Part shown: positions 19,302-27,326 of the stretch, one piece after another | Layout of the letters: every line of letters starts with the position of its first letter | How positions within the stretch are numbered: the stretch's first letter is position 1 | Assembly (NCBI RefSeq): GCF_965228935.1 | Contig: NZ_OZ245846.1 | Span: forward strand, 1,984,001-2,048,000 | Length of the DNA: 64,000 nt | Source of the DNA: Ulvibacterium sp965228935 | GTDB taxonomy: Bacteria; Bacteroidota; Bacteroidia; Flavobacteriales; Flavobacteriaceae | Reading direction: 5' to 3' | Notes under the pieces: model-generated | The model's input: only the letters and a program-made list of their open reading frames with translations | What the model was told of the DNA's origin: nothing | The model's database searches: none | Position numbers and translations under genes: made by a program

Positions 19302-19548
19302 TTCAGTATTTTTAATTATGCTATTCGAACAATAAAAAAGCAGCATAGGGGGCCATTTACGGATTCTTTATGCCAGAACCCTGGATAATGTTTCTCGAAT
19401 ACAATGCCAAGGTTGGAAGAGGGTCGGCCAAAATCTCGAACACCCTTATCCTGATTCGCCGAAAGCCTATAGGTGAATTCGAAAACCTACTTTCCCGGTC
19501 TGCTTTGAAAAATTCAATTTACATCTGCGTTGTTGGTTTTGGATTATA

Positions 19549-20928
19549 CTACGGTCGAATCGGTGTGCCATCCTCTCCACGAAGTTGGGTCCAATTGTAA
19601 TTGTAGACGACCGGAGGATATTTTTTGGCCAACTTCTCGTTGATGTCGATGCCTAATCCAGGTTTTTCAATTACGGACATATAACCGTTCGTTACAGTGG
19701 GCATTCCAGGAAATACCTCGAGCACTTTATCCTCTGGAGTTCTGATAACCCTAGCAGCCTCTTGAACACCAAAATTCCAAATGGCATAATCGATATGTGC
19801 GTTGGCAGCATGCCCAACAGGCGAAGTATCACCGGGACCATGCCATGCAGTCCTTACATTGAACCATTCTCCCAATCTTGCCACTTTCATGGCCGGGGTG
19901 ATTCCCCCGATCTGTGAAATATGTATTCTTATGTAATCGTATTGTCTGTTTTTCATAGGCTCTAGCCACTCATGTGGGTTGTTCAATAATTCGCCCATGG
20001 CAATAGGCACAGTTGTATGTTCCCTTAACATATCGAACCAGCCCATGTTCTCGGGCGAGAACGGGTCTTCTATAAAAAAAGGTCTGTATTCCTCCACTTT
20101 TTTTATCATATCGATGGCATCCATGGGCTGAAGGCGTTCGTGCATATCATGAAGTAACTCTATATCATCGCCAAACTTTTCACGAACCTTTTTGAACATT
20201 TCAACCGTTCCCCGTTTGTATGCCTGCGGATCAATGGTCTGGTCACCCTGACTTCCGAACCCAGCTCTTTTCCAATCGGGATCGGTTGCCAAGTGTGTAG
20301 ATCCATAACCGCCCAATTGGATGCGGATATTTCTAAACCCTTCCTCCTTGTACTTGGCTACACTATCAATGACCTCACTTATCGATTTACCCGAGGCATG
20401 GGTATAGGTGTCAATGGCAAACCGAACTTTTCCGCCTAAAAGGTCATATACCGGCATTCCCGCCATCTTACCTTTAATGTCCCAGAGTGCCTGATCAAGA
20501 CCACTTAAGGCATTGTTCAAAATAGGTCCATTTCGCCAATAGGAACTCTGATAGGCAGTTTGCCACATATCCTCAATATTGGAAACATTTTTGCCCTTAC
20601 AAAAAGGGTCAAGGTATTCTTCGATGGCCGAAACAACGGTGTGCGCCCTTTGGGTGAATGTTGCGCAGCCCAGTCCGTAGAGACCATCTTGATCGGTCTC
20701 CACTTTTACAATAACCAGATTGGTACCGTAAGGCGCTGTAATAATGGCCCGTACTTTGGTAATTTTGACTTGCACCCCTACAGCGTAAGACGGGGTGGGA
20801 GCATGGGATTTGGGGGTAGACGCCCTGGTATCGGAACTTCCAAAAAAACCTAGAATTCCTGCTGTAGAGCCAAGACCTAGCGTTTTAAGTGCATTTCTAC
20901 GGTTTACTTGATTTTCTAAATCTTTCAT
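19549..20928 (-). CDS. Exported enolase-superfamily protein, mannonate-dehydratase-like
   Basis: A 459-residue protein with a Tat-like N-terminus ('NRRNALKTLGLGSTAG'), an enolase N-domain (about 55-165) and a barrel domain. Likely metal ligands are in 'LLHDMHERL', 'FFIEDPFS' and 'IAMGELLNN'. The active-site segment 'WHGPGDTSPVGHAANAHID' closely resembles D-mannonate dehydratase/RspA-type members. Members dehydrate acid sugars such as D-mannonate or D-gluconate. Export of such an enzyme is unusual outside Bacteroidota. The aldose-epimerase-like gene lies downstream; no uronate-pathway partner (kdgK, uxaC) is nearby. Confidence 0.88.
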   Translation of the reverse strand: MKDLENQVNRRNALKTLGLGSTAGILGFFGSSDTRASTPKSHAPTPSYAVGVQVKITKVRAIITAPYGTNLVIVKVETDQDGLYGLGCATFTQRAHTVVSAIEEYLDPFCKGKNVSNIEDMWQTAYQSSYWRNGPILNNALSGLDQALWDIKGKMAGMPVYDLLGGKVRFAIDTYTHASGKSISEVIDSVAKYKEEGFRNIRIQLGGYGSTHLATDPDWKRAGFGSQGDQTIDPQAYKRGTVEMFKKVREKFGDDIELLHDMHERLQPMDAIDMIKKVEEYRPFFIEDPFSPENMGWFDMLREHTTVPIAMGELLNNPHEWLEPMKNRQYDYIRIHISQIGGITPAMKVARLGEWFNVRTAWHGPGDTSPVGHAANAHIDYAIWNFGVQEAARVIRTPEDKVLEVFPGMPTVTNGYMSVIEKPGLGIDINEKLAKKYPPVVYNYNWTQLRGEDGTPIRP

Positions 20929-21522
20929 AATTACTATTTAAGTTGTTGTTCTATACATGGCTTATTCTTAATTTTTGGTAATCTCTTTCCAAATGATTCG
21001 TTTAAAGTGTTCGATTGGTTCGGTCGAGATAGTTTTTCATAGACAACTAGCCCATTCCCGTTTTTATAAAAGTCAAATAAAGTGTCTCTAGACCAGATAA
21101 TTGTTTCTCCTCGTACATTGAAAGAGATTTTGACCAACATCGGCCCGTTCCTATAATTCGAAATTAGTCGCAGTTTCTAGGATTGGTATCTTGACTTACC
21201 GTTTGAATATGGGACAATCGATTTAAATGCGTAATTACCGCTATGTTGATTTTAACCCTTGGAAACAAAAAGAAATTCCTGAACAAAGATTTCGTGTTTT
21301 ACCCTGTTCGGAATTGTCCAGAAAGACGGTCTCCCTCTCCCAAGTAGAGATAGATCGAAACCCTTAGCCGAAAGGGGCGAACCTTTAGATTTTTTTAGGC
21401 TTAGATCAATAGCGTAATCAAAGATTTTCACATGTCGGGAAATGAGGTGCAATGCAGAATGGGCGGCATCACCAATTGCCCTATTGAGGTTCAACCAAGA
21501 AATTTATACTTCATCTTATGGT
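20929..21522. other. Intergenic region, no supported gene
   Basis: 594 bp between the enolase-superfamily gene and the lar operon. Two minus-strand frames (20934-21140 and 21252-21494) are open but resemble no family I know. No RNA gene or strong terminator is seen. Confidence 0.45.
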
Positions 21523-21711
21523 CTATTCCAATCCTTTTTTTCCCTTTTTTCGGTAATAGAAGGAACCTAGGGCGACAATCGTAATCAAAGGCAGTAGTAC
21601 CCAGGCCAATTCGCCAAGCAAGGAATCATGCGAATGACCTTCCGTACCGGGGTGGGCGCTTATAAGCTGTGCGGATAGTACCAAAACCAAAATTGAAAAT
21701 ACTTTTTTCAT
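21523..21711 (-). CDS. Small His-rich membrane protein at the end of the lar operon
   Basis: A 62-residue protein with a signal-type N-terminus ('MKKVFSILVLVLSAQLISA'), then a short His-rich exposed segment 'HPGTEGHSHDS', one TM helix (about 34-52) and a Lys-rich cytosolic tail. It starts 2 bp after the larC stop, so it is almost certainly co-transcribed. Histidines right after the signal suggest metal binding, plausibly nickel, by analogy with small His-rich subunits of Ni/Co uptake systems. That role is inferred, and I do not recognise the family. Confidence 0.75.
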   Translation of the reverse strand: MKKVFSILVLVLSAQLISAHPGTEGHSHDSLLGELAWVLLPLITIVALGSFYYRKKGKKGLE

Positions 21712-21713
21712 TT

Positions 21714-22949
21714 TTAAGAATTTAAAGGGTTAATATTTATTTTGTTCAAAACCTGAAACGGCGTCTGGTCATTTGTGGCAGCCAAATTCTTGATATCGTC
21801 ATATTCGGGTTTTACTTTTATAGTATCGGTTGGAGTGCGTACCTCCTTTACGTGAATTTCTCCCAAAGGGGTAGCTTTTGGATGCCTTTTTCTTGGCAGC
21901 TCAATTCTGTCTATACTATAATAGCGTAGGCCAATGGTAGTGGTGTTGTCAAAAAGGTAATTGGATACTTCCGTTAATGAACCAACCGGGAGAATAACAC
22001 GAAGTAAAAAACCGAATCGTCCTTTTTTCATTAACTGCTGTGACATGCCGAAATCCACTGCTCCGGCATCCAAAAGGCCTTGCTGAAAATCCGTTCCAAG
22101 GTATTCCGGCGTCATATCGTCTATGGAAGTCTCTAGCTGGATGTAGGAATCTTTGCTATCGGAATCGTTTTCCCCGATTAGGGAAATTCGTACCACGTTG
22201 GGATTGTCAAAATTCTTCTTTCCAGGGCCATAGGCCGTTTTTTGTGCGACATAGGTCGTGCTTTCGAAATCGGGATCGAGGTACCTCAAAATTGCCGCCC
22301 CAGTTGGTGTTACCTTTTCCCCTTCTTCATTACCGGGGTAAATTTGCATTCCGTAAAGTAGTTCAGCGGTTGCGGGCGCTGGAATCGGCAGCATGCCATG
22401 TTGGGTTTTTACCATACCAAAACCTGTGCAGACCGGGGTGCAAAAAACCTTGGAAATTTTAAGCCTATCGATCATAATGGCATTTCCGACAATATCGATA
22501 ATCGAATCCACACCACTTATTTCGTGAAAGTGAATGGTTTCAAGCGACATCTTATGGATCTTGGATTCCGCTTTGCCAATCAACAAAAAAATCTCGTGGG
22601 CAATCTTTTTCGCACCCTCGCTTATGTGTGCATGATCTATCAGCTTCTGTATATCCGAAAGATGCCGATGTGCACCATGATGATGACTATGACCATGGTC
22701 ATGTGAGTGTCCATGATCATGCGCTTTTGAATCATTTGGGTCATCATTCAAGTTTATATCCAGTACCTCTACATACTTGCAATTAATACCGTTTTTATCA
22801 ACTTCCTTGATTTCGATTTTTGCGTCCGGCAAATGCAACTTTTTCGGCAAGTCTATCAGCGACTGATAATCATCAAGCAACTCGCAAAAGGCGCTCAGGA
22901 ACATATTACCTGATAAACCGGAAAAGGCCTCTATATAGATAGCACTCAT
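21714..22949 (-). CDS. larC: LarC, nickel insertion in pincer-nucleotide cofactor synthesis
   Basis: A 411-residue cytosolic protein that inserts Ni into the pyridinium-3,5-bisthiocarboxylate mononucleotide using CTP. It opens with 'YIEAFSGLSGNMFLSAF' and contains a His-rich nickel-binding stretch at about 77-95 ('HDHGHSHDHGHSHHHGAHRH'), 'IHFHEISGVDSIIDIVG', 'PVCTGFGMVKTQHG' and 'PTGAAILRYL'. All of these are LarC hallmarks. It is one continuous frame, unlike the split larC1/larC2 of Lactiplantibacillus. It overlaps larB by 1 bp. No LarA-type apoenzyme is encoded in the window. Confidence 0.96.
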   Translation of the reverse strand: MSAIYIEAFSGLSGNMFLSAFCELLDDYQSLIDLPKKLHLPDAKIEIKEVDKNGINCKYVEVLDINLNDDPNDSKAHDHGHSHDHGHSHHHGAHRHLSDIQKLIDHAHISEGAKKIAHEIFLLIGKAESKIHKMSLETIHFHEISGVDSIIDIVGNAIMIDRLKISKVFCTPVCTGFGMVKTQHGMLPIPAPATAELLYGMQIYPGNEEGEKVTPTGAAILRYLDPDFESTTYVAQKTAYGPGKKNFDNPNVVRISLIGENDSDSKDSYIQLETSIDDMTPEYLGTDFQQGLLDAGAVDFGMSQQLMKKGRFGFLLRVILPVGSLTEVSNYLFDNTTTIGLRYYSIDRIELPRKRHPKATPLGEIHVKEVRTPTDTIKVKPEYDDIKNLAATNDQTPFQVLNKININPLNS

Positions 22950-23602
22950 TATTTCTTAAGATTTAGCATTCTAAGGGCACTCATGGCAGCACCATACCCG
23001 TTATCTATGTTGACTACCGAAATTCCGTTTGCACAACTTGTCAACATAGCATGTAACGCTGTTTTCCCATTTTTGGCCGTGCCGTACCCTACCGATGTCG
23101 GTACGGCAATTATAGGCTGGGGCAACAAACCGCCAATGACAGTAGGCAGGGCTGCCTCGAATCCTGCTACTACAATCAAAATATCGTAGGTACGCAAGTC
23201 TTCAATTCTATCAAGCAAACGATGTAGGCCGGCAACGCCAACATCCTGGATCATTTCCGCACCAATTCCCATATAGGTCAAAGTGTAATAGGCTTCATTC
23301 GCCACGCCTACATCGGAACTTCCTGCTGAAATGATGCCTACACGTTTTACTCCATTATTTCCCTCTAAAGGGTTTAGCATGAAGATTCCGGATTCTTTAT
23401 CGAAAAAGGCCGAATCATGTTTCTTCAATAATGCTTTTGCCTTTTTATTCTGCACCCTTGTGATGAGCACATTCTGGTTTCTATCCACATACTCAGCCAA
23501 CAGATCTAATAATAGGCCGATACTTTTGGATTCGCCGTATATAACCTCGTCAAAGCCCAGTCGCTGCCTTCTGTCATAATCGATGATAAAGGGTCTATTC
23601 AT
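22949..23602 (-). CDS. larB: LarB, carboxylase/hydrolase of nicotinic acid adenine dinucleotide
   Basis: A 217-residue protein that carboxylates NaAD and cleaves the phosphoanhydride in the first step of nickel-pincer nucleotide synthesis. The C-terminal half is PurE-like ('GIISAGSSDVGVANEAYYT', 'VVAGFEAALPTVIGGL', 'VPTSVGYG'), and the conserved cysteine region appears as 'MLTSCANGISVVNIDNGYG'. Length is slightly short for the family but both motif blocks are intact. It overlaps larE by 8 bp and larC by 1 bp, indicating coupled expression. Confidence 0.95.
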   Translation of the reverse strand: MNRPFIIDYDRRQRLGFDEVIYGESKSIGLLLDLLAEYVDRNQNVLITRVQNKKAKALLKKHDSAFFDKESGIFMLNPLEGNNGVKRVGIISAGSSDVGVANEAYYTLTYMGIGAEMIQDVGVAGLHRLLDRIEDLRTYDILIVVAGFEAALPTVIGGLLPQPIIAVPTSVGYGTAKNGKTALHAMLTSCANGISVVNIDNGYGAAMSALRMLNLKK

Positions 23603-24392
23603 TCAGGACACGATTTAACTTTCCAGAGACGAATCCTTCCGTGTCCAATTTTACCTTTAGAAAGCCTAGCTCCCTAATTTCTTGTGAAATTTCTTCGAAT
23701 CGACTTTCCAAAGAAGGTATTTCATCGGACGGAACTTCTACCGAAGCTTCATCGCCCCTATGTCTAACCCGAACACGATCGAAACCAAAATCATTAAGGA
23801 TATACTCGGCCTGTTCAATTTGCCGAAGTTTGGTAGTGTTCACCTGTGTCCCATAGGGAATTCTTGAACTTAGGCAGGGACTTGGGGGCTTAAAAGCTGT
23901 CTCAAGCCCTAATTTGGAAGCCATTTCTATAACTTCCTTTTTACTAATTTGAAGTTCGGCAAGCGGAGATCTAATCCCATATTTTTCAGCTGCTTGGAGG
24001 CCAGGTCGGTAATCTCCCAAATCGTCAAGATTGGTCCCGTTCAAAATAGTGTACCCGGGATATCTATCTTGGATGATTTCCACCATCGCTCCATACAAGT
24101 GATTCTTACAGAAAAAGCATCGATTTGCAGGATTAGAGGTATAATTTGAATCCTTTAACTCTTCGGTCTTGATCACTTCCAGCTTTATGTTGTGAGTTTT
24201 ACAGAAAATTTGGGCCACTTCAAAATCCTTGGATTTCAAACTTTCCGAATTTGAAATCAAACCTATTCCATTTTCCCCCAGAACCCTATGGGAAACATAA
24301 AGGACCAACGAAGAATCCACTCCGCCGGAAAATGCGGTCACCGTTCCCTTATGATTTTCAAACCATTTTTTTAACGACTCCAATTTTTTCAT
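23595..24392 (-). CDS. larE: LarE, sulfur transferase of pincer-nucleotide synthesis
   Basis: A 265-residue PP-loop ATPase that adenylates the carboxylated intermediate and adds sulfur. The ATP loop 'FSGGVDSSLV' is at 21-30. The conserved cysteine in 'PCLSSRIPYGT' is Cys173, the position sacrificed in the Lactiplantibacillus enzyme. It also has Cys92 and Cys95 ('NRCFFCKNHLY'), giving the three-Cys pattern described for LarE proteins that bind a 4Fe-4S cluster and need not sacrifice a residue (recalled, not checked). It lies 9 bp after the aldo/keto reductase gene. Confidence 0.95.
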   Translation of the reverse strand: MKKLESLKKWFENHKGTVTAFSGGVDSSLVLYVSHRVLGENGIGLISNSESLKSKDFEVAQIFCKTHNIKLEVIKTEELKDSNYTSNPANRCFFCKNHLYGAMVEIIQDRYPGYTILNGTNLDDLGDYRPGLQAAEKYGIRSPLAELQISKKEVIEMASKLGLETAFKPPSPCLSSRIPYGTQVNTTKLRQIEQAEYILNDFGFDRVRVRHRGDEASVEVPSDEIPSLESRFEEISQEIRELGFLKVKLDTEGFVSGKLNRVLNE

Positions 24393-24401
24393 AGGGGCGG
24401 A

Positions 24402-25424
24402 CTAGGCAAAGACTCTTTTGTAATTTTCAACGATAAGACCGGCATAGGGCTTTGCATAATTGACCAGCCTATCCATATCCTCAACCGATAGTTTCTTGAA
24501 ATCCTTCAAGACCTTTATGTTTTCTTCAAGCTCATAGTTAAATCTACACCCGCTACATAGGCTTGATACGGGTAATGAATACACATATTGATGTAGATTT
24601 GCATGTGTGAGTTCGGTTTTTGCTACAACATCCGGAATGTCCTTTGTTCTGATGTCCTGGGGTGTTGTGTCGATTCTTCCTCCCATCATACTACCTCCAG
24701 CCATGGTTTTCATGGCAATTACCCCATATCCCTTCTCGTTCAAGACCGGCAAGACTTCATGTTGAAATGATTCAAAAGAAGGGTCGCAAACGTTCAACGG
24801 CATTTGACACGTGTCAAACTCAATGCCCAATTCGTCAAGTTTGTTAAGGAAATACAAGTGTGTTTTTGGATTTTGATGGCCGGTAAACCCTAGGTAACGC
24901 GTCTTTCCCTTTTCCTTTGCCTCCAAGAAAACATCGAGAACGCCATCGCGAAGGCGATTATCCACATCTTGTGGCGTAGTAAAGGTATGTATTTGCCAAA
25001 GATCCAAATAATCCGTTTTTAATGCTTTTAGGGACTCATCCAATTGCCGTTGTACCCCCTTGCCCGTTCTAGCCGGGGCCTTTGACATTAGAAAGATCTG
25101 GTCTCTATATTTAGGGGTAAGGAATTTCCCCATGTATTCCTCGGAACGTCCATTATTATAACGTCTCGCGTTGTCGAAAAAGCGCACACCCAGTTCCATG
25201 GAACGCTCTACCATCCTTTCTGCCTCCTTTGGATCTTCCGTAAGCCCCAAATGATAGCCGCCCAAACAAAAGGCGGTTACTTTTTCCCCATTTCGTATTA
25301 ATTGTCTTTGGGGCAGGGTTTCGCCCAATTTGTCATAAGTTGGCATTGCGGAGGCCCAATCGGCAACTAAACTAAATGCCGCTGCAGAAGCAGATTTCTT
25401 GAGAAAGTTTCTACGGTTTTCCAT
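24402..25424 (-). CDS. Exported aldo/keto reductase heading the lar operon
   Basis: A 340-residue protein with a Tat-type leader ('ENRRNFLKKSASAAAFSLV') and an AKR TIM barrel. The catalytic tetrad is visible: Asp and Tyr in 'FFDNARRYNNGRSEEYMG', Lys in 'LMSKAPA' and His in 'WQIHTF'. A C-terminal 'SSLCSGCRFNYE' holds a CxxC pair, a reduced version of the ferredoxin-like tail in some AKRs. It is the first gene of the five-gene operon, 9 bp before larE. Co-transcription with the whole cofactor pathway suggests it works with a nickel-pincer enzyme on a hydroxy acid or sugar. Confidence 0.9.
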   Translation of the reverse strand: MENRRNFLKKSASAAAFSLVADWASAMPTYDKLGETLPQRQLIRNGEKVTAFCLGGYHLGLTEDPKEAERMVERSMELGVRFFDNARRYNNGRSEEYMGKFLTPKYRDQIFLMSKAPARTGKGVQRQLDESLKALKTDYLDLWQIHTFTTPQDVDNRLRDGVLDVFLEAKEKGKTRYLGFTGHQNPKTHLYFLNKLDELGIEFDTCQMPLNVCDPSFESFQHEVLPVLNEKGYGVIAMKTMAGGSMMGGRIDTTPQDIRTKDIPDVVAKTELTHANLHQYVYSLPVSSLCSGCRFNYELEENIKVLKDFKKLSVEDMDRLVNYAKPYAGLIVENYKRVFA

Positions 25425-25993
25425 AGCTATGATTCGATTTTAAATTGTGTTTCACTTCGGCCAAAAAATTCAACTGTAATACTATATCCAATTTAGGTAG
25501 TACTAAAGATAAGGGTAAAACAAAAAGGGTGATATGAATAATTGATTAATAACCAGTTAAATTTTTTTGCTATTCAACCTAATAATGAAAAATAAGGAAA
25601 AATTTGCTCATTTTGACCAAACTCGAAATCATTTTAGAGCTACGACTTTGTTTTTGTCCCGAAACGTCCCTAGATTCTTCCATATGGTTTATAATTCGTA
25701 TTTGCTGATATCACATTGTATTACAAAAGGGCCCTGATGCCGGTGATAAAACCGCCAATACCCTCCAAGTATAAAGGAACAAATACCAACCGAGAATTCC
25801 AGGATCGTAAGAATGGTCTTGGAGAAAGGCTTTTGCCGTAGATTACCAAAATATGGGGTTTAGAGAACTTTTTGGGAATTCGACCAAGACTATAGTAGTG
25901 TTCTAAAGTTCCATAGGTAATGGGATTTTTGATTTTTTTATGAGTTTGGCAAGCAACCCAAGGCCTTGATCCTAATCTTGGCATAAAAATTCT
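25425..25993. other. Intergenic region upstream of the lar operon
   Basis: 569 bp between divergent genes. It should contain the lar-operon promoter (reading left) and that of the lipoprotein hydrolase (reading right). One minus-strand frame (25721-25984) is open but has no recognisable similarity or signal and is treated as chance. Confidence 0.45.
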
Positions 25994-27052
25994 ATGATCT
26001 CTGTGCGACTTAAGTCTTCCATGATATGTAAAGTGATATTTCCATTGGTTCTTACGTTACTTTTTGTGGCCTGCTCAAACGAAGAACCGATGATCGGGGA
26101 AGAAGAAAATGCCCGGGAAAAGGAAAATCCAGAACGTGAAAAACCTGAGGATGAAAAAGACGGAAACCCTAGGGATACCATAGGTAACGGAAAGGGTAGT
26201 TTTGAATTCACCACGTTTCAATTTAAGCATGAATTAACGGATTCGATAATCCCATATTCCTACTTTGAACCGGAACAGGCCAAGGACACGGACAAAAAGT
26301 TTCCCCTAATCATGGCATTGCATGGCGCGGAGTATTTTTTAAGTGATAAGGAAATGTTTCTCAAGGGGCAGGAACGAACTGCCTATATGGCCTTGGCATG
26401 GCTCGAAAAGGAAAAACAGAGTAAAAATCCAGCTTTTGTGGTTGCCCCTAATATCCATGACAAAATGTGGGATAGGGATACGGAATCCTATTTCGGTTGG
26501 GAAAAACCGAATTCGTCGGATTTTGTCGAAAAGCTGTTGGATTCCATAATTGCCCACAATGAGAATGTGGATGACAAAAGGGTCTATTTGGTCGGACATT
26601 CCATGGGAGGAACAGGTTCTTGGTATTTAGGGGCCAAGTTAAGCACTAAAATAGCGGCCATTGTACCGTTGAGCAGCGCATTCGATAGCTCGGATAGTAG
26701 TTTTGAATTTGTCGCTTCCAATATTGTAAACCAAGATGTAAGGGATTTGCCCGTTTGGGCCTTTATCCATAGGGCGGATGCCAATGCCAAACGGGATGAG
26801 GATGGCTCTAGGGCCGCATTTGGCATTATGCTTGAAAATAATTATGACCCGATCTATACCCATCGAAAAGATACGGTTGACCGCAATTTGACCCGGGAAG
26901 AGATTTTTGAACAAATCGAAGCCGGTAAAAAGCATTTTTATACGGAATATAGTTATCCCTGTAGCTCTGTAGGCGACTGTCATTTTGCCCAGGAATTTGC
27001 ACTACGGGAGGATTTTCTTATCGAGTGGTTGTTCCGGCAGCGAAAAGAGTAA
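25994..27052 (+). CDS. Alpha/beta-hydrolase lipoprotein (esterase/phospholipase-like)
   Basis: A 352-residue protein with a lipoprotein signal ('LTLLFVAC', Cys27). Another start at 26021 would also leave a good signal. A highly charged Glu/Lys/Pro linker (about 34-62) lifts the catalytic domain off the membrane. The domain has 'PLIMALHGAEYF', nucleophile elbow 'VGHSMGGTGSWYLG' (Ser203) and a C-terminal 'YPCSSVGDCHFAQEF', where the His may complete the triad and two cysteines may pair. The fold resembles PHB-depolymerase/carboxylesterase-type enzymes. It probably acts at the cell surface; the substrate is unknown. Confidence 0.83.
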   Translation: MISVRLKSSMICKVIFPLVLTLLFVACSNEEPMIGEEENAREKENPEREKPEDEKDGNPRDTIGNGKGSFEFTTFQFKHELTDSIIPYSYFEPEQAKDTDKKFPLIMALHGAEYFLSDKEMFLKGQERTAYMALAWLEKEKQSKNPAFVVAPNIHDKMWDRDTESYFGWEKPNSSDFVEKLLDSIIAHNENVDDKRVYLVGHSMGGTGSWYLGAKLSTKIAAIVPLSSAFDSSDSSFEFVASNIVNQDVRDLPVWAFIHRADANAKRDEDGSRAAFGIMLENNYDPIYTHRKDTVDRNLTREEIFEQIEAGKKHFYTEYSYPCSSVGDCHFAQEFALREDFLIEWLFRQRKE

Positions 27053-27326
27053 ACATGGAGTAGGTCTTTAAGATTTAGGTGTAATACCCATAAATTGATA
27101 TGTAAAACAAGTTTACATCGAACTCCCTTTGTTTTTATGGATTGCGCATTTCATAGAACATAGAACCAGATAATTGCTATCACCAAGCCCCTAAAACTTT
27201 ATACTCAGTTCTACGCGGCAAGATCTTCCATATAGGCTTCCAAAACCGCTTTAGTCCTTCATCTGAATGTGATTTCCATTGTACTGTCGGTACATTTGAA
27301 CTTTTTTAAGGGCGTTACTTAGGATC

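Noticed and set aside
21252..21494. 80-residue minus-strand frame between the lar operon and the enolase-superfamily gene
   Set aside because: No signal, domain or coupling; composition gives no support beyond being open.
21714..22949. Frameshifted larC as in Lactiplantibacillus
   Set aside because: The frame is continuous over 411 residues with all motifs in order.
25721..25984. 87-residue minus-strand frame upstream of the lar operon
   Set aside because: Sequence looks like translated non-coding DNA, with no recognisable motif.
27080..27120. Short TGTAAA/TTTACA inverted repeat after the lipoprotein hydrolase
   Set aside because: Six-base arms in AT-rich sequence without a T-run; too weak for a terminator or operator call.
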